A DNA stretch of 64,000 nucleotides from DASSUW01 sp963830725 (GTDB taxonomy: Bacteria; Actinomycetota; Thermoleophilia; Solirubrobacterales; Solirubrobacteraceae), in assembly GCA_963830725.1 (NCBI GenBank), contig CAWHNO010000017.1, positions 62,001-126,000 of the forward strand, written 5' to 3'. The translations under genes and the position numbers were made by a program. The notes beneath the pieces were generated by a model. The model was not told the origin of the DNA. It saw nothing but the letters and a program-made list of their open reading frames with translations, and made no database searches. This document shows positions 9,554-20,763 of this stretch, one piece after another (the first letter of the stretch is position 1; every line of letters starts with the position of its first letter).

Positions 9554-11979
9554 ATGCCCGCCCGCAAGCCCAAGCCCCGAGCCCGCCGTTCCGCGCCGGT
9601 GGCCTGGCCCGGCCTGCCTCAGCTCGAGCAGCGACAGCTCGACATCATCGGGCTCGGGCTGGTGGCCGCCGCCGTCTTCTTCGCGTTCCTGATCTACCTC
9701 CGCTGGGACGGCGGAGAGGCGGGCGGCTGGGCGGTCGACGGCCTGCGCCGGCTGATCGGCGCCGTCCATTACGGCGTTCCGGTGGCGCTGCTCGCAACGG
9801 GCGCGATCCTCGTGCTGCGGCCGATGCTGCCGGCGGTGAGGCCGTTCCGCTCCGGCGGGCTGTGCCTGTTCGCCGCCGCGGCGCTGGCCCTGGCGGCCGG
9901 CACGCTCGGGCTCGGCCCGGGCGGCGAGGCGGTGCGCTGGGATCCCGAGTGGGTGCGCCCGCGTGGCGGCCTGGTCGGCGAGGGGCTGTTCTGGGGCGCC
10001 TCGACGGCCCTCGGCACCGTGGGTGCGCACATCGTCGCGCTCTTCCTCTGCCTCGCCGCCGTCCTGCTGCTCACCGGCGCCTCGATCGCCGGCGTGGTCA
10101 AGGCCACGACCGACTCGGTCTCGACCACCACGCGCGACATGCGCGCCGCGGTCCAGCGACGGCGCGCCACCGAGGAGCTGGAGGCGCTGGAGCTCGAGGA
10201 GCCGCGGGTCTCGCGCGCGACGCCGCCCAGCCGAGGAGTTGGAGGAGCCGAAGCCGTTCTGGTCGGGCGAGGAGCGCTTCCCGGATCTGTATGACGAGCC
10301 CACTTCCGGAGCCGGAGCCCGAGCCGGAGCCTGAGGAGCCGGCCGAGCCGCGGCTGGCCGAGGACCCTGAGACCGACGAGCCCGGGGTGACGCGGGCCCC
10401 CGGTAACGTCGCCGAAGGCGAGCGCGCTAGCGATCGCCTGGCAGGCGAAAGCGATCTGACCCCTCAGGGCCGCTATCGCCCGCACGTCACCGAGTCGCCC
10501 GACTTCGAGTGGACGGTGCCGGATCCCGGGACGCTGAAGCGCTCGTCCGAGGAGGCGGCGCGCCCGGACACCGCGGGGCAGGAGAAGGTCGCCGCCCAGC
10601 TCGTCGAGGCGCTCGGCCACTTCGGCGTCGAGGCGCGCGTGATCGGCAAGGTCGCCGGTCCGCACATCACCCGCTACGAGCTGCGGCTGGCGCCCGGCAC
10701 CAAGGTCGGCAAGGTGGCCCAGCTCAAGGACGACCTGGCCTACGCGCTGGCCGCCTCCGACATCCGCATCCTGGCCCCGATCCCCGGCAAGCAGGCGGTC
10801 GGCGTCGAGGTCCCGAACGCGCGCCGGCGGATCGTGCACCTGGGCGACGTCTTCCAGCCGCCGCCGCCCGACTGGTCGCCGCTGACGGTGTGGCTCGGCA
10901 AGGACGTGGCGGGCCGCGCGATCGGCGCCGACCTGGCCAAGATGCCGCACCTGCTGGTGGCCGGCACGACCGGCGCCGGCAAGTCCGGGGCGGTCAACGC
11001 GATGCTGTCCTCGATCCTGCTGCGCGCGACGCCGCACGAGGTCCGCATGGTGCTGGTCGACCCCAAGCAGGTCGAGCTCACGCACTACGACTCGATCCCG
11101 CACCTGCTGACGCCGGTCATCACCTCGCCGCGCAAGGCCGCGGTGGCGCTGCAGAACCTCGTGCGCGAGATGGAGCAGCGCTACTCCTACATGTCCTTGG
11201 CGCGGACGCGCACGCTGATCGATCTGAACGCGGTGCGCTCGCGGCGCGGCGAGGCGCCTCTGCCGTACGTGCTGTGCGTGATCGACGAGCTCGCCGACCT
11301 GATGATGGTCGCGCCCGCCGACGTCGAGGACTCGATCATCCGGATCGCGCAGAAGGCGCGCGCGGTCGGCATCCACATGGTGCTGGCCACGCAGTCCCCG
11401 CGCGTGGACGTGATCACGGGCATGATCAAGGCAAACGTCCCGTCGCGGATCGCCTTCGCGGTGTCGTCGCAGACCGATTCGCGCGTGATCCTCGACCAGA
11501 ACGGGGCCGAGACGCTGCTGGGCGCCGGCGACATGCTCTTCTCGCCGGTCGGCTCATCGCGGCTGCAGCGGATCCAGGGCGCGTTCATCGACGAAGCCGA
11601 GATCGCCGTGCTGACCGAGGCGTGGCGGCGGCAGGGCGAGCCGGAGTTCCACGAGGAGCTGCTGGAGGAGGTCGAGGAGGCGGCTCCGGAGGGCGGCGAG
11701 GACGGCTTCGATCCGGACGAGGATCCGCTGCTGTCGGACGCGATCCGGCTGGTGGCCGAGATGCAGACCGCCTCGACGTCGATGCTCCAGCGGCGGCTGC
11801 GGCTCGGCTACACGCGCGCGGGGCGTCTGATCGACATGCTCGAGCGACGCGGCGTGATCTCGGGCTACGAGGGCTCCAAGCCGCGGCAGGTGCTGATCAC
11901 GGAGGGCGACGTCCCGCGGGTGCTGGCGGCGCTCGGCGAGCAGCCTGTGCCGGTGCTCGACGAGGAACCGCCTGAGTAG
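9554..11979 (+). CDS. ftsK: DNA translocase FtsK/SpoIIIE (two frame breaks in the linker)
   Basis: FtsK is the septal DNA pump that clears chromosome ends during division. The N-terminal part from ATG 9554 has four membrane helices up to about position 10120. The motor part has Walker A GTTGAGKS (about 10963-10986), Walker B VLCVIDELADL, and a C-terminal winged gamma domain for DNA sequence reading (LRLGYTRAGRLIDMLERRGV). Intact length would be about 807 residues. The frame shifts by one base near 10200-10230 and again near 10300, both in the low-complexity linker (PEPEPEPEPEEP region), so motor and anchor themselves are undamaged. Both shifts need one base removed, like others in this window. 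rodZ follows 14 nt downstream. Confidence 0.85.
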
Positions 11980-11993
11980 CCTCTCCTCTGCTG

Positions 11994-12782
11994 ATGCCAG
12001 AGATCGGCGAGACGCTGCGCGAGGCGCGGATGCGCCGGCGGATCGACATGACGGAGGTCGAGAGCGCCACCAAGATCCGCGGCAAGTACCTCAGAGCGCT
12101 CGAGAACGAGGAGTGGGATCTGCTGCCCGGACCCACCTTCGTCAAGACCTTCCTGCGCACGTATTCCGAGTACCTCGGGCTCGACCCGAGGCTGCTGGTC
12201 GAGGAGTACCGCCAGCGGTTCGAGCGCCCCGCGACGCAGGACCTGACGCCGTTCGCGGCGACCCGCGCGCGTGGGCGGGCGCGGCGCCGGCGGGTGTCGG
12301 GCCTCGGGCCGGGACTGGTGATCGTCGCCTGCGTGGCCGTGCTGCTCGGGTCGCTGTGGCTGCTGGGCCGGCTGGGCGAGGACGACAGCGGCACGCCGCC
12401 GCCGCCGAACCAGGTGCGCGAGAGCGAGCCGACGCCGGCGGCCGGCAGCGGTGAGGACGACGGGTCGCCGCCGGCGGCGACGGAGCGGCGACCGCGGCGG
12501 GTGCGGCTCCAGCTCGTGGCCATCGCGCCCGTCTACGTCTGCGTGGTCGACGCGCGCGGCCGTCAGGTGATCGACGAGGAGATACTCGACGCGGAGACCC
12601 GGACGCGGACGCTGGTGAGCCGCTCGTTCCGCACCAACTTCGGCAACGCCAGCCTGCGGATGCGCGTGAACGGCAGGACCTACCGCGTGGAGCCGAGCGC
12701 CGACCCGATCGGCTACGAGCTGCGCCCGGGGCGCCGACCGCGGCGGCTGTCCGACGAGCAGCGCCCGGACTGCTCGTCGTGA
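11994..12782 (+). CDS. rodZ: RodZ-like helix-turn-helix membrane protein
   Basis: The 262-residue protein has a cytoplasmic Xre-type helix-turn-helix (GETLREARMRRRIDMTEVES, then FVKTFLRTYSEYLGLD), a single membrane helix at about residues 102-124, a Pro/Gly-rich spacer, and a C-terminal extracytoplasmic beta domain of the DUF4115 type. In rods RodZ links MreB to the cell-wall machinery. Actinobacterial homologues often lack MreB, so the role here is open. The stop overlaps the GTG of cinA, showing tight coupling in the ftsK-rodZ-cinA-thpR string. Confidence 0.85.
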   Translation: MPEIGETLREARMRRRIDMTEVESATKIRGKYLRALENEEWDLLPGPTFVKTFLRTYSEYLGLDPRLLVEEYRQRFERPATQDLTPFAATRARGRARRRRVSGLGPGLVIVACVAVLLGSLWLLGRLGEDDSGTPPPPNQVRESEPTPAAGSGEDDGSPPAATERRPRRVRLQLVAIAPVYVCVVDARGRQVIDEEILDAETRTRTLVSRSFRTNFGNASLRMRVNGRTYRVEPSADPIGYELRPGRRPRRLSDEQRPDCSS

Positions 12783-14070
12783 GCGTCCGCGCCGGCATCG
12801 TGGTCACCGGGACCGAGGTCCTGTCCGGGATCATCCGCGACGAGAACGGCCCGTGGCTCAGCGAGCGCCTGCGCGGGCTGGGGGTGACGCTGGCGCATGT
12901 GATGGTGGTGGGGGACCGTCGCTCGGATCTGCTTGACGCCTTGCGAGTTCCTCTCGGACTGCGACCTGGTGATCACCAGCGGCGGGCTGGGACCGACGGC
13001 CGACGACCTGACCGCCGAGGTCGTGGCGGAGTTCGCGGGGGTCTCTCTCGAGCTCGATGCCGGGCTCGAGGAGCGGATCTGGGGGATCATCTCGGCGCTG
13101 CGGGGCCGCTGGCGCGACGTCAGCGACGAGAGCCTGCGCGCGGGCAACCGCAAGCAGGCGCTGGTGCCTTCCGGGGCGGTGGTGCTCGAGCCGGTCGGCA
13201 CGGCTCCCGGACTGGTCGTGCCGGTCGAGGGCGGCCCGTGCGTGGTCGTGCTTCCGGGGCCGCCGGGCGAGCTGCGGCCGATGTGGGAGGCGGCGGTCGG
13301 CGTGGGCGTGGTGCGCGACGTGCTGGCGCGCGCGGGCGTGCTGGAGCAGCGGATCCTGCGGATCACGGGTGTGCCGGAGTCGCAGCTGGCGGAGGTCCTG
13401 CGGGAGCTCTCGCCGCCGGCGTCGCTCGAGATCACGACCTGCCTGCGCCGCGGGGAGCTCGAGATCGCGACGGTGTTCGATCCTGCGGCTTCTGCCGACT
13501 ACGAGGCGCTGGAGGCGGCGGTGCGTCGAGCGGTTCGGCGGGCGGGTGTTCTCGCGCGACGGCTCCACGATCGACGAGATCGTGGCGGGGCTGCTGCTGG
13601 GGCCGCCGGTGCGGACGGTGGCGGTCGGCGAGTCGTGCACCGGCGGGCTGATGGCCGCGCGGCTCACGGCCCGGGCGGGCTCGTCGGCCTACGCGCTGGG
13701 CGGGGTGACCGCGTACTCGAATGAGGCCAAGGTGGGGTTCCTGGGAGTGCCGGAGTCGATGATCGAGCGGCACGGGGCGGTGTCGCCGGAGGTGGGGCGG
13801 GCGCTGGCTGCGGGCGCGGTGGGGCGGTTCGGCGCATCTCTGGGGATCGGCATCACGGGGATCGCGGGTCCGGACGGGGGCACGCCGGAGAAGCCGGTGG
13901 GGACCGTGTGCGTCTGCGTGGCGGGCGCCGACGGTGAGGTGCTGATCGAGCGCGCGGTGCGGCTCCCGGGCGACCGGGCGGCCGTGCGCGAGCGGACCAC
14001 GACGCTGGCCATGCACCTGCTCCGGCGCGCGCTGCTGGAGGGGCGGCAGGCGCCGCCGAGCGCGGCGTGA
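12779..14070 (+). CDS. cinA: CinA-family nicotinamide-nucleotide amidase/competence protein (two frame breaks)
   Basis: This is the two-domain CinA protein of NMN recycling. The N-terminal molybdopterin-binding-like COG1058 domain has GTEVLSG and TSGGLGPTADD; the C-terminal PncC amidase domain has VAVGESCTGGLMAARLT and GITGIAGPDGGTPEKPVG. Intact length is about 429 residues, as expected. One extra base at 12947 (between DALR and FLSDCD) and another near 13533 (between VRRA and FGGRVF) break the frame. Removing both gives a continuous, fully conserved protein, so I treat it as one functional gene with sequence errors. The neighbour order cinA-thpR-recA is common in Gram-positive bacteria. Confidence 0.85.
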
Positions 14071-14676
14071 GCCCGCCCGGCTCGTCCGACCGCGCCTCGT
14101 CCGACCCGGTCTCGTCCGACTCGCCGGCGCCCTCGTCCCAGCGACGGCTCTTCGTCGCCCTCGAGCTCCCGGACGCCGCCCGCTCCGCTCTCGTGGCGTT
14201 CCGCCGACGCGGCAGCCGACCCGGCGGTCTGGCGACCGGTCGCGGACGAGGCGCTCCATCTCACGCTCGCCTTCCTCGGCCGCCGGCCGGCGGACGACGT
14301 GGCGATCATCTCGCGCGTGTTGCACGAGGCGGCCGGCCCGGCCCCGCGACTCGTCCTCGGCGACGGTCTCCTGCTCCCGCCCCGCCGCGCCCGCGTGCTC
14401 TGCGCCTCGCTGGCCGACCCGGACGGCACGCTGGCCGGGCTCCAGTCCCGCGTCAGCGACGGGCTGGCCGCGGCGGGCGTGTACGTGCCGGAGAAGCGCC
14501 CCTTCCGCGCGCACGCCACCGTCGCCCGCCTGCGCCCGCGCGCACGAGCGCCTCGCACGATCGACGAGGCACCCGAGTCGCTCGAGTTCGCGGGCGGCCC
14601 GCTCACCCTGTTCGAGTCGCGCCTGCATCCGCACGGGGCGCGCTACGAGCCGCTGGTGCGCGTCTCTCTGAGCTGA
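14067..14676 (+). CDS. thpR: RNA 2',3'-cyclic phosphodiesterase (ThpR/LigT; one frame break)
   Basis: This is a 2H-phosphoesterase acting on RNA cyclic phosphate ends, about 202 residues when repaired. The two catalytic histidine motifs are present: HLTLAFLG in the first half and HATVARLR in the second. The N-terminus RRLFVALELPDAARSALVAF is typical, preceded by an unusual Ser/Asp/Pro repeat-like leader. An extra C at 14205 separates LVAFR from DAAADPAVW and shifts the frame. The GTG start overlaps the cinA stop, and the gene ends 110 nt before recA. Confidence 0.85.
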
Positions 14677-14786
14677 GTCGTCACACCTGCGTCTTGTTCC
14701 GTGACACACCCTCGCGGGAGGCTCCGGTTCCGTCCGACCCGCCTTCCAAGCTGTGGAACTCACGTGATCAGATCGCAGGAGACAAG

Positions 14787-15872
<1,086 letters not shown>

Positions 15873-15880
15873 CCCCTTCG

Positions 15881-15894
15881 GGTCGTGCACGACC
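15881..15894. promoter_or_regulatory. Perfect 14-bp palindrome between recA and recX
   Basis: GGTCGTGCACGACC begins 9 nt after the recA stop and can fold as a short hairpin. In several bacteria a weak hairpin after recA limits read-through into recX; the same role is plausible here. No T-run follows. It also contains the first possible recX start codon (GTG 15885), though that lies in another frame. Confidence 0.45.
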
Positions 15895-15920
15895 AAGCCT
15901 TCGACGACGACCGCTCCGGT

Positions 15921-15971
15921 CGCCGGACCCCGACGATCACAGCGGTGCCGCCGCCGGACCCCGACGATCAC
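15921..15971. repeat. Direct repeat of 20 bp before recX
   Basis: The 20-bp unit at 15921-15940 recurs exactly at 15952-15971. The pair is flanked by the inverted arms GCTCCGG (15913-15919) and CCGGAGC (15983-15989). It lies in the recA-recX gap or the poorly conserved recX N-terminus. The duplication could be real or an assembly artefact; it shifts the frame relative to any upstream recX start. Confidence 0.6.
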
Positions 15972-16006
15972 GCGCGCCGCCGCCGGAGCGGTCGCCGGAC
16001 CCGGAG

Positions 16007-16471
16007 GTGCGCCTCCAGCACGCGCGCGAGGTCGCGTGGACCGCGCTGAACCGGCGCGACCACACGGTCGCCGAGCTCGCCCGCATCCTCTCGCGCAAGC
16101 GGGTCGAGCCGGCGGTCATCGACGCGGTCGTGGGCGAGCTGTGCGAGCAGGGCTATCTCGACGACGCGCGCTTCGCGCAGCGCTTCGCCGACGACCGGCG
16201 GCGGCTCGACGGCTGGGGCGCCGAGCGGATCGAGCAGCGCCTGCGCGCGCTCGGAGTGGACGGCGAGCTGATCGCGGCCGCCGTGTCCATGCAGGGCCAC
16301 GAGGGCGAACTCGACGCCGCGGTCGCCCTCCTGCGGCGCCGTTTCCCGGACCCGCCGGCGACCCCGCGGGACTGCGAGCGGGCGCTCGGCATGCTCGTCC
16401 GCAAGGGCTACGAGCTCGAGCTGGCGCACGACGCGATCCGCCGTCACGCGGGCGTTCCGGCCTTCGAGTGA
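16007..16471 (+). CDS. recX: Regulatory protein RecX
   Basis: RecX restrains RecA filaments. The frame encodes the three RecX three-helix modules, with YLDDARFAQRFADDRRR, GWGAERIEQRLRALGVD and ALGMLVRKGYELELAHDAI visible across 154 residues. The true start is unclear. The frame is open further upstream, but the only in-frame start after recA is GTG 16007, just before the conserved region. A start at GTG 15885 would need a frame correction across the repeated segment. The position right after recA supports the call. Confidence 0.85.
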   Translation: MRLQHAREVAWTALNRRDHTVAELARILSRKRVEPAVIDAVVGELCEQGYLDDARFAQRFADDRRRLDGWGAERIEQRLRALGVDGELIAAAVSMQGHEGELDAAVALLRRRFPDPPATPRDCERALGMLVRKGYELELAHDAIRRHAGVPAFE

Positions 16472-16830
16472 CGATCTGATTGCGCCGGGCTCCCACCGGT
16501 ACTACGATCCGGACCAGCGACAGGTCGAGCCTCACGGCTCCTGAAAACCCAGCAAATCCAAGAATTTCACGCGGAAGCAGCAGCTTCAGTGACGACGGCC
16601 ACCAAGAACCATCACCGCGGACGATCAGACGCCGCATCCGGGCGGGCGCGCCCGGCAGAACCGACCCAACACCGCATCACAGCCGCCATCTGACGGGGCG
16701 GCCGGGTATGGCCGCCTTCCTGCTTGTCTCCTCCGCTCGGCCGAGACGAGGCTCGGCCTGCCGCCTGCGACAGACCGGTGAATGAGCTCGCGCCGCGCCC
16801 TCGGGAGCGGCGCCGGGGAGAGGAAAGGCA
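16472..16830 (+). other. Gene-free leader region upstream of rny
   Basis: This 359-nt gap is less GC-rich than its surroundings, especially around 16540-16640. It contains a 7-bp hairpin at 16697-16716 and a clear ribosome binding site (GAGAGGAAAGG) before rny. A 101-codon frame from 16480 lacks recognisable features and I do not accept it as a gene. The stretch most likely holds the recX terminator and a long rny leader or promoter. Confidence 0.5.
16697..16716 (+). terminator. Possible terminator hairpin after recX
   Basis: GGCGGCC (16697-16703) pairs perfectly with GGCCGCC (16710-16716) across a 6-nt loop. It is followed by the pyrimidine-rich TTCCTGCTTGTCT. The tail is not a clean T-run, so termination is only likely. 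Confidence 0.45.
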
Positions 16831-18268
16831 ATGGAAATCGTGATCGCGGGGGCCGTGGTGGCCCTGGGGCTGGTGGTCGCGGCTGCCCTGCTGGCGAAGC
16901 GCACGTCGGCCGCAGGGGCCGCGTCCGGCCGCGCCAAGGCACCGCCGGCAGCGGTCGCCGCCGACGACGGCGAGACCGCCAAGCGCCGCGCCGAGGCCAC
17001 GCGCCTCGAGGAGCGCCTGCACGGCCGCGAGGAGGCGCTCGACGCGCGCGGAGCCGAGCTCGGCGAGCGCGAGCGCCGGCTGGCCGAGAAGGAGGCCCAG
17101 ATCACCGAGGTGCGCGAGAAGGCGGTGCGCCAGCTCGAACGCGCCTCAGGCCTCTCTGCCTCGCAGGCCAAGGCGCTGCTCATGAAGGAGCTCGAGGACC
17201 AGGTGCGCCACGAGTCGGCCCGCCGCCTGCGCGCGATCGAGGAGGAGACCAAGCGCGACGCCGAGCGGCGCGTGCGCAACATCCTCTCCGTCGTGATGCA
17301 GCGCCTGGCCGCCGGCCACGCCGCCGAGACCACGGTGTCCGTCGTCCAGCTCCAGGCCGACGACATGAAGGGCCGCATCATCGGCCGCGAGGGGCGCAAC
17401 ATCCGCGCCCTCGAGCACCTCACCGGCGTCGACTTCATCATCGACGACACCCCCAACGCGGTCATCCTCTCCGGCTTCGACGGCGTCCGGCGCGAGATCG
17501 CCCGGATGACGCTCGAGAAGCTGCTCCAGGACGGGCGCATCCACCCGGCCCGGATCGAGGAGACCTACTACCAGGCCAAGTCCGAGCTGGAGAGCCACAT
17601 CGCCGAGTCCGGCGAGCAGGCGTGCTTCGACGCCAACGTCCAGGGCCTCGACGCCGAGCTGACCAAGGTCCTCGGCCGCCTCAAGTACCGCACCTCCTAT
17701 GGGCAGAACGTGCTCGCGCACTCGGTCGAGTGCGCGCACCTGGCGGCGATGATGGCCGACGAGCTCGGCGCCTCCGCCAAGACCGCCCGGCGCGCGGCCC
17801 TGCTGCACGACATCGGCAAGGCGGTCTCGCACGAGGTCGAGGGCCCGCACGCGCTGGTCGGGGGCGACCTCGCGCGCCGGCACGGGGAGAGCGAGGCCGT
17901 CGCGCACGCCATGGAGGCCCATCACAACGAGGTCGAGCCGCAGACCATCGAGGCCGTCATCGTCCAGGCCGCCGACGCCCTGTCGGGCGCCCGCCCGGGA
18001 GCCCGCGGCGAGTCGCTCGAGCAGTACGTCAAGCGCCTGCGCGACCTCGAGCAGATCGCGACCCGCCACGAGGGCGTCGACAAGGTCTACGCGATGCAGG
18101 CCGGCCGCGAGATCCGGGTCATGGTCCTGCCCGGGCTCGCTCGACGACGACGGCGCGGTGCTGCTCTCGCACGAGATCGCGCGCGAGATCGAGCAGGAGC
18201 TCGAGTACCCAGGGCAGATCAAGGTGACCGTCATCCGGGAGTCGAGGGCCACCGACTACGCGCGATGA
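16831..18268 (+). CDS. rny: Ribonuclease Y (one frame break near the C-terminus)
   Basis: RNase Y is the membrane-anchored endoribonuclease that starts mRNA decay. The repaired 478-residue protein has an N-terminal membrane helix (residues 3-22), a long charged coiled coil to about 150, a KH domain (GRIIGREGRNIR), and an HD domain with HSVECAHLAAMM and LLHDIGKA. An extra C at 18136 separates VMVLPG from SLDDDGAVLLSHEIA; the repaired frame ends at TGA 18266-18268 with ESRATDYAR. A strong ribosome binding site precedes the ATG. The stop overlaps the next small frame. Confidence 0.9.
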
Positions 18269-19319
18269 GACTGTTCCGCCGCCGCCGGGACGCCATGGAG
18301 CTCTGGCGCGCCGAGCTGCCGGAGATCGCCCGCTGGGCCGCCGAGCCCCACGCGCCCGACCTCGACCCGTCCGAGGTCGACATCCCCGAGCGAGTCGGCA
18401 TGCTCGGCCGCCCGCTGCCCAAGAGCAAGGGAGCCATCACCGGCCTCGAGGGCGGCAGCGCCCTGCCGAGCAGCCAGCACCACTACGGCAGTTGACGCGG
18501 CATCACGGCGCACCTGTGCGTTGGTGAACCGCAGCACACGCCAGCCGCAGGCGGTGAGGCGAGCGTCGCGCGCGCGGTCGCGCTCGAACGCGGCCCGGGT
18601 CCCGTGGTGCTGGTAGCCGTCGGTCTCCACGATCAGGCGGTCCGCCGGCCAGCAGAAGTCGACCTCGAAGCCCTCGACGACGGCGTTGACGAGCGGCCGC
18701 GGAATCCCGTGGGCGTCGCACAGCTCGAGGAACGCGTCCTCCAGCGGGCTGCGCGTCGTCGCCGTGAGGTCATGCGCCGTGGCCTCTGCGAGCCGCTTCG
18801 CGCCGGGGTGGCCCGCCGGGATCCTGACGTCGAGTCGCAGCGCCTCGGCCTGCTCGGCGGCCTTCTCCAGCGCGCGCCTGGGCAGCGCCGTGGCGAGGTC
18901 GGCGAGCGTCTGGCCGGGTGTGGTGACCGGAATGCCGTCGCGCGTCGTGGTGTCCACCGGCCGCCGCGATCGATGGACCACGACCGATCTCGTGCTCCGA
19001 ACCCCGCTTGTATGGGAGACGGTGACGTCGATCCGGGCGGAGGCGCTGGGACGGATGGCCCAGAGCGCCGCCGCGCTGCGGTGGCTCAGCGCGGCGCCCG
19101 TGGCCGCAGGCCATCACCGCGGCGAGGTAGCGGCCGTCGAGTGGCACGATCGTGTGGCCGACCGCGTAGACGCCGCGGTAGAGCCGGTGGAGCCGGCCGT
19201 CTGCGACGCGCCGTCCGATCGCGTCGCGATCGAACCCGAGCGCCAGCAGCTGCTCGACGGCTCACGACGCCGTGCTGGCGAGCCGCGAGATCGGCGAGGC
19301 CGATCGGTCTGGGGTTGCT
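18256..19319 (-). CDS. AbiEi antitoxin-like / DUF559 endonuclease-fold protein (frame interrupted)
   Basis: The N-terminal part (GLADLAARQHGVVSR, then QLLALGF and LHRLYRGVYAVGH) matches the winged-helix AbiEi type IV antitoxin-like domain. The C-terminal part (SPLEDAFLELC, VDFCWPADRLIVETDGYQHH, RDARLTACGWRVLRFT) is a DUF559 nuclease-like fold with the D-x(n)-E-x-D core. Extra bases at 19256 and 19093 break the frame; removing both joins the pieces. Neither start nor stop is certain: no ATG/GTG sits at the expected N-terminus, and the open frame runs past the usual end to 18256. No AbiEii-type toxin is adjacent. It is a common actinobacterial family of unproven function. Confidence 0.65.
18265..18495 (+). 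CDS. Small protein of unknown function, 76 residues
   Basis: This frame begins with an ATGA overlap at the rny stop, the coupling style seen for true genes throughout this window. The product starts basic (MRLFRRRRDAMELWRAELPE) and is otherwise hydrophilic, without a domain I recognise. The AbiEi-like gene's open frame covers the same stretch on the other strand, so one of the two is probably not expressed here. Confidence 0.4.
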   Translation: MRLFRRRRDAMELWRAELPEIARWAAEPHAPDLDPSEVDIPERVGMLGRPLPKSKGAITGLEGGSALPSSQHHYGS

Positions 19320-19349
19320 GATGCGCGCATACCGCGCATTAGCAACCCC
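19311..19349. repeat. Inverted repeat upstream of the AbiEi/DUF559-like gene and miaB
   Basis: Arms of 16 nt (19311-19326 and 19334-19349) match at 15 of 16 positions around a 7-nt loop. It lies just upstream of, or at the very start of, the AbiEi-like gene and 36 bp before miaB. AbiEi antitoxins repress their own promoters through inverted repeats, so an operator is possible. The sequence just after it (19375-19400) resembles the right ends of the long repeats near 44 kb and 54 kb. Confidence 0.6.
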
Positions 19350-19384
19350 ACGCGAAATCTCGCCCCCTCCCGAGCCCTCCCTCA

Positions 19385-20740
19385 ATGCGCAGTTCGTCCC
19401 TCGATACCCTCCAAATCGCCGTGAAGCGGTTCCACGTCACCACGTTCGGCTGCCAGATGAACGAGCACGACTCCGAGCGGATGAAGGGCATGCTCGAGTC
19501 GCTCGGCTACAGCGAGGTCGCCGACCGCCACGACGCGGACCTGATCCTCTTCAACACCTGCTCGATCCGTGAGAAGGCCGACGACCGCTTCGTCGCCCAC
19601 CTCCACGAGGCCAAGGTCCTCAAGCGACACCACCCCGAGCGGATCATCGGCGTCGGCGGCTGCTGGGCCCAGTCCGTCAAGGACCAGGTCTTCCGCCAGT
19701 TCCCGTTCGTCGACGTCGCCTTCGGCCCCGGCCAGGTGCACAAGCTCGCCGAGTTCCTGACCAGCGACAGCCTCACCGCCCAGGGCTTCTTCGAGTTCGA
19801 GGGCTTCACCGGCCACCTCCCGCCCAAGCGGGCGCGCGACTTCCAGGCCTGGGTGCAGATCTCCGCCGGCTGCAACATGAAGTGCGCGTTCTGCATCGTC
19901 CCCTCGACGCGTGGTCGCGAGGTGTCCCGGCCGCTCGAGGAGCTCGTCGCGGAGATCGAGGCGCTCGCCGCCGACGGGGTTCGCGAAGTCACGCTGCTCG
20001 GCCAGAACGTCAACTCGTACGGCACCCGGCTCCGCCCGCAGCCGCGCCGGTTCTCCGAGCTCCTGGCGGCGGCCGATGCGATCGAGGGGATCGATCGCAT
20101 CCGCTACACGAGCCCGCACCCGGCGCACATGAACGAAGACGTCATACGCGCGCATGCGGAGCTGCCGTCGCTCTGCGAGCACATCCACCTGCCGCTGCAG
20201 TCGGGCAGCTCCCGCATCCTCAAGGCCATGCGCCGGACCTACGACCGCGGCCGCTACATGGACCGCGTCGCCCTGATCCGCGAGCACGTGCCCGACTGCG
20301 CGCTGACCACCGACATCATCGTCGGCTTCCCGGGGGAGACCGAGGCGGACTTCGAGCAGACGCTCGAGGTCGCCGAGGAGGTCGGCTACGACGGCGCCTT
20401 CACGTTCATCTACTCGCCCCGCCGCGGCACCGAGGCGGCCGACTTCACCGACGACTTCATCCCGCACGAGGTCGCCGTCGAGCGCATGGAGCGCCTCGTC
20501 GAGGTCATCCAGCGCCGTGCGCGCGAGCGCGCGCAGCGGTTCGTCGGCCGCACGCTCGACGTGCTCGTCGAGGGCGCCTCGCGCACCGACGCCAGCCGCG
20601 TCCGCGGCCGCACCCGCCACAACAAGGTCGTCAACTTCGACGGCCTCGCGTCACCGGGCGAGATCGTGCCCGTCGAGATCACGGGCGCGACCAGCCAGAC
20701 GCTCACCGGCGAGATGTCGTTGCTCGCCCGCGCCGGCTGA
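19385..20740 (+). CDS. miaB: tRNA-2-methylthio-N6-dimethylallyladenosine synthase MiaB
   Basis: MiaB adds a methylthio group to i6A37 of tRNAs, using two 4Fe-4S clusters. The 451-residue protein has the UPF0004 domain cysteines (TTFGCQMNEHDSE, NTCSIR, GGCWAQ), the radical SAM motif CNMKCAFC, and a C-terminal TRAM domain (RTLDVLVEGASR to GEIVPVEITGA). ATG 19385 gives 12 extra residues; GTG 19421 (KRFHVTTFGCQMN) matches the usual start better. miaA, which makes its substrate, lies 3 kb downstream. Confidence 0.95.
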   Translation: MRSSSLDTLQIAVKRFHVTTFGCQMNEHDSERMKGMLESLGYSEVADRHDADLILFNTCSIREKADDRFVAHLHEAKVLKRHHPERIIGVGGCWAQSVKDQVFRQFPFVDVAFGPGQVHKLAEFLTSDSLTAQGFFEFEGFTGHLPPKRARDFQAWVQISAGCNMKCAFCIVPSTRGREVSRPLEELVAEIEALAADGVREVTLLGQNVNSYGTRLRPQPRRFSELLAAADAIEGIDRIRYTSPHPAHMNEDVIRAHAELPSLCEHIHLPLQSGSSRILKAMRRTYDRGRYMDRVALIREHVPDCALTTDIIVGFPGETEADFEQTLEVAEEVGYDGAFTFIYSPRRGTEAADFTDDFIPHEVAVERMERLVEVIQRRARERAQRFVGRTLDVLVEGASRTDASRVRGRTRHNKVVNFDGLASPGEIVPVEITGATSQTLTGEMSLLARAG

Positions 20741-20763
20741 TTTCGTTCCGTCATCCGCGTATG

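Noticed and set aside
16480..16785. 101-codon ORF upstream of rny
   Set aside because: No recognisable domain or ribosome binding site, and the region carries a hairpin and looks like leader sequence.
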